From Phenylobacterium deserti (GTDB taxonomy: Bacteria; Pseudomonadota; Alphaproteobacteria; Caulobacterales; Caulobacteraceae): 64,000 nt of DNA. Below the pieces are notes generated by a model. It was not told the DNA's origin. It was given only the letters and a program-made list of their open reading frames with translations, and did no database searches. Shown here in pieces: positions 57,323-64,000 of this stretch. Made by a program: the position numbers and the translations under genes. The stretch is taken from NCBI RefSeq assembly GCF_003254705.1, contig NZ_QFYR01000003.1:372001-436000 (forward strand), given 5' to 3'. The first letter of the stretch is position 1. Every line of letters starts with the position of its first letter.

Positions 57323-57880
57323 CTACTCCGCCGTGTTCTTGGGCTTGCGCGGCGCCGCAGCGCGCTTGGCGCGAGGCTTGGGGGCCGCTTTCGGGGTGGC
57401 TTGGGCTTCCGGCGTCACCGGCGGGTCGACCTGCTCGACCGTGGCCTTCCGGGCGCGCGGCTTGCGAGCGGGCTTCGGCGCAGCCGCCTCTTCCGCTTCG
57501 ATCTGCGCCTGGGCGGCGGCCGCCTCTTCCGGCGTCGGCTCGTAGCGGTAGTTCACCGGCGCATCGAGGTCGACACCGACCTCGGTGAGACCGTGCTGGA
57601 TGTCGCTGAAGGTCTGGGTGACCTGCGAAGCCGTCTCCGAGACCGTGGGATCGGTCCACTGGCCGCGGCGCATGGCGTCCACTTCCTTGCGCAGCTCGTC
57701 CAGCTCCGACTGGCGCGCCATCTCATCGAAGCTGGAGCGGAATTCCGCCGCCATGCCGCGCAGCTTGGCCATGAACTGGCCGAGCTTGCGAAGCAGAACA
57801 GGCAGATCCTTGGGCCCGACCACGATCAACGCCACAATGGCGATGAGCAGGATCTCCGTGCCGCCGATCTCTTGAAACAT
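57323..57880 (-). CDS. tatB: Sec-independent protein translocase TatB
   Basis: This 185-residue protein has the N-terminal membrane helix with GGTEILLIAIVALIVVGPKD, an amphipathic helix (LPVLLRKLGQFMAKLRGMAA) and a long alanine/proline/lysine-rich tail. It pairs with TatC in signal-peptide recognition. It sits between tatA and tatC. Confidence 0.95.
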   Translation of the reverse strand: MFQEIGGTEILLIAIVALIVVGPKDLPVLLRKLGQFMAKLRGMAAEFRSSFDEMARQSELDELRKEVDAMRRGQWTDPTVSETASQVTQTFSDIQHGLTEVGVDLDAPVNYRYEPTPEEAAAAQAQIEAEEAAAPKPARKPRARKATVEQVDPPVTPEAQATPKAAPKPRAKRAAAPRKPKNTAE

Positions 57881-57901
57881 GGCGAGCGCCTAGACGAGAA
57901 C

Positions 57902-57929
57902 GCCCGCGCCGATCAAGACCGGCGCGGGC
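57902..57929 (-). other. Intercistronic hairpin between tatA and tatB
   Basis: A perfect 10-bp stem GCCCGCGCCG/CGGCGCGGGC (57902-57911 with 57920-57929, 8-nt loop) lies between the tatA stop and the tatB start. It could reduce read-through or stabilise the tatA message, giving more TatA than TatB, as the pathway needs. Confidence 0.55.
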
Positions 57930-57952
57930 CAATTGGAAGAATATTGCGACGC

Positions 57953-58162
57953 TTAGGCGCCGGTCTTCTCGTTCTCGCGGTCCTTGGGCAGCGGCTTGGC
58001 CGAGGCTTCCTGCGTCTCGTCCTCACCCTTCAGCCCGTCACGGAAGGCGCGAATGCCTTTGGCGGCGTCGCCCATCAGGCCCGAAAGCTTGCCGCGCCCG
58101 CCAAACAGCAGGGCGACGATGACCAGGACGATGACCCAGTGCCAGATGGAAAAAGAGCCCAT
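57953..58162 (-). CDS. tatA: Sec-independent protein translocase TatA
   Basis: This 69-residue protein has a membrane helix ([16 protein letters not shown]), then [19 protein letters not shown] and a charged tail. TatA forms the Tat pore. It is the first of the tatABC genes, 109 nt after scpB. Confidence 0.96.
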   Translation of the reverse strand: MGSFSIWHWVIVLVIVALLFGGRGKLSGLMGDAAKGIRAFRDGLKGEDETQEASAKPLPKDRENEKTGA

Positions 58163-58271
58163 AGCGGCGAAACTCCTCTGCGCGCGCGGCCCTACCGGCC
58201 GCGCCCCCGCGACTTCTCGCGAGCTATATAATCCGTCCCGGCGAGGTGCGCCATGGACACGAGATGCGTCC

Positions 58272-58925
58272 TTAGCGCTCCGACTCGTCCTCGTCGCCCA
58301 GGAAGTCGATATGGAACTCCGGCTGTTCGGCGAGGTCCAGCGGGTCTTCGTCGGCGCCGATGGCTTCGGGATTCGGAACAGTGAAGTCGGCCGGCAGGTC
58401 CAGCGACAGAAGTCCCGCCGCCTTCATCTCGGCGATGCCGGGAAGATCGGACAGGCTGGCCAGGCCGTAGTGCTCCAGGAAGGCGTCGGTCGTGCCGTAC
58501 GTCACCGGCCGGCCCGGCGTGCGGCGGCGACCGCGCATGCGCACGAGGCCGAGCTCCAGGAGGACGTCCAGGGTGCCCTTGCTGGCCTGCACGCCGCGAA
58601 CCGATTCAATCTCGGCGCGGGTCACCGGCTGGTGATAGGCGATAATCGCCAGGGTTTCCTGCGCGGCTTTGGAAAGGCGGCGGGGCTCCTCCCGCTCCTC
58701 GGTCATCAGCCAGGCGAGATCCTCTGCGGTCTGGAAGCGCCAGCGGCCGGCGACCTGCACCAGTTCGACGCCACGACCGGCGTAGCGAGCCTGCAAGGCG
58801 GCGAGCCCGCCGGCAACGTCGGCGCCCTCCGGCAAACGCGCGGCGATGTCGGCGACGCTGAGGGGACCCGCGGCCGCGAACAGCAGCGCCTCGATTTCGC
58901 GCTCAGTGTGGATGGCGTCGCTCAC
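58272..58925 (-). CDS. scpB: Segregation and condensation protein ScpB
   Basis: This 217-residue winged-helix protein starts [20 protein letters not shown]. The conserved [20 protein letters not shown] and [16 protein letters not shown] follow. It is the kleisin-associated subunit of the bacterial SMC complex. The start overlaps scpA by 4 nt. The C-terminus is acidic. Confidence 0.95.
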   Translation of the reverse strand: MSDAIHTEREIEALLFAAAGPLSVADIAARLPEGADVAGGLAALQARYAGRGVELVQVAGRWRFQTAEDLAWLMTEEREEPRRLSKAAQETLAIIAYHQPVTRAEIESVRGVQASKGTLDVLLELGLVRMRGRRRTPGRPVTYGTTDAFLEHYGLASLSDLPGIAEMKAAGLLSLDLPADFTVPNPEAIGADEDPLDLAEQPEFHIDFLGDEDESER

Positions 58926-59737
58926 GCCAGCACCTCAGATGCCGCACGGGTGCGCAGATAGATGTCGGCGAAGGCTTCCAGCTGTCGGACGTCGAGCGCG
59001 CCTTCCTTCACGAGCTCAAGGCTCGCCGAGAGGGTGGAGGCGACATAGGAGGCGCGGCTGGGGCCGGGCTCTTCCCCCCTGCGCATCGGCGCGACGCCGG
59101 CAAGCGGGGTCCAGACGGCCAGCTCCGGCAACAGCTTGCGCAGCCGCTCGCGCGCCTCTTCCAGCGGGAAGGCGGCGGGCGGACGCGGCGCGTAGTGGCG
59201 CGAGGCTTCCTTCTTCCGCTGGCCGATGTAGGCGCTCATCAAGCTGTATAGGTCGCCCTCGATGCGTCCCGACGGGACCACCTTGATGGCGTCCGGGTCG
59301 CCGCGAACGAAGACGTCGCGGCCCACCTGCGGGCGCGCCTTGAGAGCCTCGACGGCGGTTCGCATCGCGTCCAGCTTGGCCAGACGATAAGCCAGACGGG
59401 CGGCCACTTCCTCGGCGGGCGCCTCGTCCGGCTTGGCCTTCTCAGGCTTCGGCAGCAGCAGACGGGATTTCAGATAGGCCAGCCAGGCGGCCATCACGAG
59501 ATAGTCGGCCGCCAGCGAGAAGCGCATCCGCCGCGCCTGCTGAACAAAGGCCAGATACTGCTCCGCCAGCTTGAGCACCGAGATCCGGGTCAGGTCGACC
59601 TTTTGGCTGCGCGCCAAGGCGAGCAGGACATGCAGCGGGCCTTCATAGCCGTCCACGTCCACGATCAGCGCCTCGCCGTCCTCCGCGGCGCTGGCGGCAG
59701 CGGTGAAGTCGAGGTTCGGCTGAAAGGGCGCGTTCAC
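58922..59737 (-). CDS. scpA: Segregation and condensation protein ScpA
   Basis: This 271-residue kleisin has the family pattern DGYEGPLHVLLALARSQKVD, then YLVMAAWLAYLKSRLLLPKP. It bridges SMC heads in chromosome condensation. It overlaps nagZ and scpB by 4 nt each, so the three are translationally coupled. Confidence 0.95.
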   Translation of the reverse strand: MNAPFQPNLDFTAAASAAEDGEALIVDVDGYEGPLHVLLALARSQKVDLTRISVLKLAEQYLAFVQQARRMRFSLAADYLVMAAWLAYLKSRLLLPKPEKAKPDEAPAEEVAARLAYRLAKLDAMRTAVEALKARPQVGRDVFVRGDPDAIKVVPSGRIEGDLYSLMSAYIGQRKKEASRHYAPRPPAAFPLEEARERLRKLLPELAVWTPLAGVAPMRRGEEPGPSRASYVASTLSASLELVKEGALDVRQLEAFADIYLRTRAASEVLA

Positions 59738-60759
59738 TTCAGCGCGGCGCCTTCGAAGGCGGCGGCGAAGCGCGCCCGCCCCTGCTCCACATCGAACGGC
59801 TCGGGGCTACGGGCCAGCCGAGCCAGGGCTGCTTCGGCACGGCGCGCGGACCGCCCCTTGAGCGGCCGGGCGCCTTTCACGACGCCCTTCATTTCGTCCA
59901 TGTCGCCATTGCAGTGCAGGAGCACGTCGCAGCCGGCGTCCAGCGCGGCCTGCGCCCGATCCGAGAAGTCGCCGGACAGCGCCTTCATGGACAAGTCGTC
60001 GCTCATCAGCAGGCCATCGAAGCCGATCTCGCCGCGGATCACCTTGGAGATCGCCTTGCGCGACGTGGTCGCCGGCCGCTTCTTGTCGATGGCCGTGTAG
60101 ATGACGTGGGCGGTCATCGCCATCGGCATGTCCGACAGCACCCTGAACGGCGCGAAGTCCCGCTGGAGAAGGTCGTCGTAGGACGCCTCGACCACTGGAA
60201 GCTCCAGGTGGCTGTCGGCCTTGGCCCGGCCGTGACCGGGAATGTGCTTGATGATCGGCAGGACGCCGCCGGCGATCAGGCCTTCCGCCGCCGCACGACC
60301 GAGGAAGGCGACGTCTTCCGGGGTCTGTCCATAGGCCCGGTCGCCGATGATCTCGTGGCCGTCTGGAGCCGGTACGTCGAGCACCGGGACGCAGTCCACG
60401 TTGATCCCGACTTCGGCAAGATCGTGCGCCATCAGGCGAGCGCCCAGGCGGGTGATCTCACGCTTCAGCAGCGGGTCATTGCCTGCCAGCTGGCCATAGG
60501 CCCTGCCCGGCGGGTACTTCGGCCAGTGTGGCGGTCCCATGCGTTGAACCCGGCCGCCTTCCTGGTCGATCAGGATCGGCGCGTCTGGGCGATCGACCGT
60601 CTCGCGCAAGGCGGCGGTCAGCGCGCGCACCTGGTCGGGGCTGTCGATGTTCCGCTTGAACAGAATGAAGCCCCAGGGCCGCACGTCGCGGAAGAAGGCG
60701 ACCTCTTCCTTGGACAGCGTCAGGCCCTGGCAGCCCAGGATGGCGGCGGTGGTGCTCAC
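59734..60759 (-). CDS. nagZ: Beta-N-acetylhexosaminidase NagZ
   Basis: This 341-residue glycoside hydrolase family 3 enzyme removes N-acetylglucosamine from recycled anhydro-muropeptides. The GH3 signature KHIPGHGRAKADSH carries the Asp-His general acid pair, and LLMSDDLSMKAL contains the nucleophile aspartate. It overlaps its neighbours by 4 nt on both sides. Confidence 0.96.
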   Translation of the reverse strand: MSTTAAILGCQGLTLSKEEVAFFRDVRPWGFILFKRNIDSPDQVRALTAALRETVDRPDAPILIDQEGGRVQRMGPPHWPKYPPGRAYGQLAGNDPLLKREITRLGARLMAHDLAEVGINVDCVPVLDVPAPDGHEIIGDRAYGQTPEDVAFLGRAAAEGLIAGGVLPIIKHIPGHGRAKADSHLELPVVEASYDDLLQRDFAPFRVLSDMPMAMTAHVIYTAIDKKRPATTSRKAISKVIRGEIGFDGLLMSDDLSMKALSGDFSDRAQAALDAGCDVLLHCNGDMDEMKGVVKGARPLKGRSARRAEAALARLARSPEPFDVEQGRARFAAAFEGAALK

Positions 60760-61559
60760 CGGACGAAGCAGGCCTTGCCGGCCGCCTTCAGCTTGGCGCA
60801 GTAGGCGGCCGCTTCGGTGCGGCTCGAAAAGCCGGTGACGGCGGTGCGGAAGAGCGTCGATCCACCCTTCTCGATCCGCTCCACGCTTTTCCCGTGTCCG
60901 CCGCCCGCGATGGCGACGGCGTCGCTGAAACCTTTGTCGGCAAGCGCCTTGGACGAATAGGCGCCGATTTGCACGGCGGCGGCGCCGGCGGCCTTTGGCA
61001 CGGGCGCAGCGGCGGCAGGTTGCGGCGCCGCCTTAGGCGCGGCGGGAGCAGGCGCGGCCTTGGGCTGGGCCGCGACCGGTGGCGCGGCCGGCGCTTGGGC
61101 GGTCTGCACAGGAGCAGCCGGAAGGGCCGGACGCAGCGCCGGGCCCGCAGTTACGGGCGTCGTCGGTGCAGCGACTGGCGGGGTCACCACCACGGCGGGG
61201 GCCTGAGGGCGCGGTTGGGGCTGTTCCGGCGGCGCCGTGAATTGCGGCGAGGCCGGCGTGGTCTCGCCCGGCTCGGCGTAGATCTGCAGGCCGGCGGCCG
61301 GATCCTGCGGCTGCGCTTCCTGAGGCGCGGCGGCGGCGATCTCGCCCACGGGCTGCCCCACGGTTTGCGGCGCCTCGCCCGCCTGGCGTACGCCCGAGCG
61401 GTAGAAGAGGATGATGGCCACCACCAGCCCGACCAGCACCAGGGCGCTGATCACCAGGGTGAACGGAAACGGACGCGCGCCGCGAACCGGCTGGCGGGCG
61501 TCAAAGGACAGCGGCTCGTCCGTGGGCGGCGTATAGGCCCCGCGCTCGTGCTCGGACAT
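60756..61559 (-). CDS. SPOR domain membrane protein
   Basis: This 267-residue protein has a cytoplasmic N-terminus, one membrane helix (about 32-48), a long Pro/Ala-rich periplasmic linker (about 60-185) and a C-terminal SPOR domain (about 193-267, AVQIGAYSSKALADKGFSDA). SPOR domains bind denuded glycan at the septum, which suggests a division role. First gene of the nagZ-scpA-scpB train, overlapping nagZ by 4 nt. Confidence 0.9.
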   Translation of the reverse strand: MSEHERGAYTPPTDEPLSFDARQPVRGARPFPFTLVISALVLVGLVVAIILFYRSGVRQAGEAPQTVGQPVGEIAAAAPQEAQPQDPAAGLQIYAEPGETTPASPQFTAPPEQPQPRPQAPAVVVTPPVAAPTTPVTAGPALRPALPAAPVQTAQAPAAPPVAAQPKAAPAPAAPKAAPQPAAAAPVPKAAGAAAVQIGAYSSKALADKGFSDAVAIAGGGHGKSVERIEKGGSTLFRTAVTGFSSRTEAAAYCAKLKAAGKACFVR

Positions 61560-61687
61560 TGGGTCTCCCGGGAAACTGCGCGATCAAGACTCGACGCGAA
61601 TCGCGGCTTCAAAGCGGCAGTCTAGCGAAGGCGCACACGCGCCAAACCGCTTCCGGGCGTTTTCTTGTGGGCGGTGAGTCGCAGGCG

Positions 61688-62212
61688 TTAGCGGCGAGTG
61701 ACCTGCTGAGCGGTGCGAGGCATGAGCACGGCCCGCTTCTGCAGTCTGAACCCGTCCGGCATCACAGCCTTCACGCCGGGATGGAAGGTGTAGCTGACAT
61801 CAGCGACGATTGCGGTGACACCGGGCGGCAGCGTGCCATACGGAACCGTGGCAGGCTGCGTTCCCGCATAGGCGCCCTGCGGGGCTTGGCTTACCCAGTC
61901 TGTGGTGATCTGTCCGTTCTGGTCCGCCGTCACGCTGATGATCCGCTGCCCCAAGGTTGCAGCTGGCAAAGGCTCCATCAGCAGCGTTCCACCCGTAAAG
62001 ATTACGCGTAGATCGTTGTCTGTCACCCGCGCGCTCTGGGTGACCACGTCTGCGATGGCGTAGGCCACGTGCGACGTCCGTCGTTGCGCTTCTGCGGCTT
62101 GGACGAGTTCGACCGTCGCCAGGAGGACGAGGAGCATGATGGGCAAGATCAGAGCGAACTCAACGACTGCCCCTCCCCGCTCATCCATCCGGAAGCGTCG
62201 AAGACGGCTCAT
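61688..62212 (-). CDS. TadE/TadG-like pilus assembly protein
   Basis: This 174-residue protein starts MSRLRRFRMDERGGAVVEFA, with the TadE-type hydrophobic segment ALILPIMLLVLLATVELVQ after a glutamate at the +5-like position. The rest is a periplasmic domain. These pseudopilin-like proteins belong to the tight-adherence (Flp) pilus system. The start overlaps the upstream gene by 4 nt. Confidence 0.85.
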   Translation of the reverse strand: MSRLRRFRMDERGGAVVEFALILPIMLLVLLATVELVQAAEAQRRTSHVAYAIADVVTQSARVTDNDLRVIFTGGTLLMEPLPAATLGQRIISVTADQNGQITTDWVSQAPQGAYAGTQPATVPYGTLPPGVTAIVADVSYTFHPGVKAVMPDGFRLQKRAVLMPRTAQQVTRR

Positions 62213-62706
62213 CCGATCCACCAGGGCTCGTTCTTGAACATGGTGCGGGCCACGATCTCGACGTGCAGACCGTCGGCAGCGCGCGGGAAGCTGTCGGCGG
62301 CAAAGGGCATGAGCATCGGCCAACTGTAAGTCGCCGTGACGAGCACGATCTGCTCGGCTCTGCCGCTATCGAAGGGCTCCCCGACGATCTTGGGCGGCTT
62401 CACCGCTTCGTCGAAATTGCTGAAGCTCTGGACCGCGATCTTCACCTTCTGGAGGCACGTGTCCCGGCCGGCCATCTCGTTGCAGATCGCTTGTCTGAAC
62501 TGCGCGGCGGTGGTCGCCGGTCCATTGTTCGTGCGGATCGCTCGCGAGGCTTCAAGGACCGCATTGTTGAAGTTTACCGACATCACCTCGAGGATGGCGA
62601 TCTGGATGGTGCCGATCAGCAGCGCGAGGAATATGGGCAGCACGAGGGCGAGCTCTACGAGGCTCGCGCCGCTTTGATCCGCGGCAAGGCGCCTGATCCG
62701 GCTCAT
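62209..62706 (-). CDS. TadE family pilus assembly protein
   Basis: This 165-residue protein has the TadE domain: QSGASLVELALVLPIFLALLI after a short basic N-terminus. The periplasmic part contains two cysteines (residues about 78 and 87) that may form a disulfide. It forms a pair with the next gene by a 4-nt overlap and is divergent from the TadG-like gene. Confidence 0.88.
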   Translation of the reverse strand: MSRIRRLAADQSGASLVELALVLPIFLALLIGTIQIAILEVMSVNFNNAVLEASRAIRTNNGPATTAAQFRQAICNEMAGRDTCLQKVKIAVQSFSNFDEAVKPPKIVGEPFDSGRAEQIVLVTATYSWPMLMPFAADSFPRAADGLHVEIVARTMFKNEPWWIG

Positions 62707-62822
62707 CTTTCCCCAACCCAGCCCCGTCTCCAGCCACGCAGAAAAAGTCGCGCAACGCTGGAGCTTGTTCGCAGTCTGAACGCTTAAGCTTCGAACGGGT
62801 TGCTGCCGAGGTGGCTGGGGAC

Positions 62823-64000
62823 ATGCGGATATTGAAGGCGCGGCTGCGCACGCTGGCGTTCGACCAGAAAGGGGCCATGGCGGTGACCCTGGCCCTGTCC
62901 ATGCTGCCCATGAGCCTGGCGGCCATCGGGTCCATTGACCTGATCCGCGGCCTGGGCACGCGCAACCATCTGCAGGATGCGCTCGACGCCGCAGCCCTGG
63001 CCGCGGCGCGCAGCACGGCCACGGACTCCATTGAGATCCAACGCATCGGACGGGCCGCCCTGGCGCTGAACATGGGCGCGGACGCGGCCGTGAACTCCAC
63101 CTTCACCCTGACGAAGGAAGGCGTGGTGATCGCCAACGCGAGCACGGTGTCGCCCACCTGGCTCTATGCGTCCATCGCCGGCTCGGACCTCACCGTTGAC
63201 GCCCACTCCGAAGTCACCCGCGCCTCCAGCAACGTCGAACTCGCCATCGTGGTGGACGTCACCGGTTCGATGGCTGGCAGCAAGATCGTCGACCTGAAGG
63301 CGGCCGCCACCAACCTCGTGGACCTGGTGGTGAAAGATCAGCAGGAGCCGTTCTTCTCGAAGGCTTCGCTGGTGCCCTACTCGGCTGCTGTGAACGTTGG
63401 TAGCTACGCCGAGCTCGTACGCAACAAGGTAGCCCCGGGAACGGACACGAACCCAGGCAGCCAATATTTCACCTTCACGAACGCGCGAGGGGCAACGAAA
63501 ACGTTCCCGTCCAGCACGTGCGTGACGGAGCGAACGAGCCCCACAAGCAGGCGCTACACGGACGTTGCCCCCGCACGAGTAAACGGCCGCATACGGAATC
63601 CAGCGGGCTGGCATTACGCGGGAAGCGAGAACGGCTGCCTAACCAGCCAGATCGTGCCGCTGACCAGCAACAAGACGAGCCTCAAAGCTCAGATCGGCGC
63701 TCTAAGAGCTGAAGGCTCTACGGCGGGCCACATCGGCCTAGCCTGGGGCTGGTATACGATCTCTCCCAACTGGAAAGCCATCTGGCCGGGAGAAAGCGAT
63801 CCCCACGCCTATGGGGAGCGGAAGCTCGTCAAGGCGCTTGTTCTAATGACCGATGGCGAGTTCAACACCGCCTACCGCGACGGCGTGATCGCCGCTAACT
63901 CCGGCTCCGGCAGTGGGTCGGCTGAGAACCACATCGGTGGCGACCCCACAAACGGGGATCCGTTCGCGCAGGCCACCAAACTATGCAACGCCATCAAGAC
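62823..64000 (+). CDS. TadG-like protein with von Willebrand A domain (3' end outside the window)
   Basis: The frame from the ATG at 62823 stays open to the window end. The N-terminus has a TadE/TadG-like helix (MAVTLALSMLPMSLAAIGS) and LQDALDAAALAAARS. A von Willebrand factor A domain begins near residue 130, with the metal-site motif VVDVTGSMAGS (D145) and a later LVLMTDGEFN. TadG proteins are envelope-anchored parts of the Flp pilus system. Between about 63420 and 63800 the codons shift towards rare ones (CTA, AGA, CGA, ATA, GTA), unlike the flanks. Confidence 0.88.
   Translation, partial: MRILKARLRTLAFDQKGAMAVTLALSMLPMSLAAIGSIDLIRGLGTRNHLQDALDAAALAAARSTATDSIEIQRIGRAALALNMGADAAVNSTFTLTKEGVVIANASTVSPTWLYASIAGSDLTVDAHSEVTRASSNVELAIVVDVTGSMAGSKIVDLKAAATNLVDLVVKDQQEPFFSKASLVPYSAAVNVGSYAELVRNKVAPGTDTNPGSQYFTFTNARGATKTFPSSTCVTERTSPTSRRYTDVAPARVNGRIRNPAGWHYAGSENGCLTSQIVPLTSNKTSLKAQIGALRAEGSTAGHIGLAWGWYTISPNWKAIWPGESDPHAYGERKLVKALVLMTDGEFNTAYRDGVIAANSGSGSGSAENHIGGDPTNGDPFAQATKLCNAIK

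Overview
The window is GC-rich (roughly two-thirds G+C) and densely coded. Its gene content fits an alphaproteobacterium of the order Caulobacterales, probably Phenylobacterium or a close relative of Caulobacter. The strongest markers are popZ beside tolC and valS, the flagellar regulator gene fliX divergent from flgI, a DipM-type LysM/LytM division factor, a DksA with a degenerate zinc site, and an SOS box of the alphaproteobacterial GTTC-N7-GTTC type before uvrA. I found no prophage, insertion sequence, CRISPR array or rRNA. It reads as an ordinary chromosomal segment.

Layout. 1-8331 (minus strand): tlyA (cut by the window edge), an acyl-CoA synthetase-like gene, valS, popZ, a TolC-family exporter and a degenerate Pcm-like protein. 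8465-13690: tRNA-Cys, an alcohol dehydrogenase/Gfo-Idh oxidoreductase pair, a small exported protein, a prolyl oligopeptidase and a 53-residue membrane peptide. 13731-20293: a WYL regulator, a GFA-domain protein, an Mpl-like Mur ligase, a possible small-RNA locus, tRNA-Asn, an unknown protein, an aldo/keto reductase-glyoxalase pair and a GNAT. 20284-31823: an Atm1-type ABC exporter, a lipoprotein, a LOG-family enzyme, a LysR regulator, NAD+ synthetase, DoxX, a DUF2231/sorbosone dehydrogenase pair and a tandem alpha/beta-hydrolase fusion. 31923-38150: dksA, fliX, flgI, flgJ, a FlbY-like gene, an outer-membrane barrel and an OPT transporter. 38154-46471: uvrA, an HWE-type histidine kinase, two paralogous membrane proteins, trmFO and a squalene-synthase-like protein. 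46539-51505: a PuuD-like membrane protein, then yajC-secD-secF with an Mth938 protein, and a DUF815 ATPase. 51545-61559 (minus strand): a long envelope and chromosome gene train (SPOR protein, nagZ, scpA, scpB, tatA, tatB, tatC, serS, surE, pcm, dipM). 61688-64000: TadE/TadG-type pilus genes, the last cut by the window end.

How the genes work together. The SPOR-to-dipM block couples peptidoglycan recycling, chromosome condensation and Tat export, and many of its junctions are 0-4 nt. The yajC-secDF block adjoins relatives of two mitochondrial complex I assembly factors (NDUFAF3-like and NDUFAF6-like). The flgI block carries a recognisable sigma-54 promoter and a FlbD-type dyad next to fliX, matching the flagellar hierarchy known in Caulobacter.

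Most notable for follow-up: the tandem hydrolase fusion with an unusual first nucleophile elbow; an orphan terminator preceded by three helically phased GTTWACC boxes; the Pcm-like protein that has lost its SAM motif; two paralogous membrane proteins of unknown role; and a recurrent pattern of convergent genes sharing exactly four stop-codon bases.
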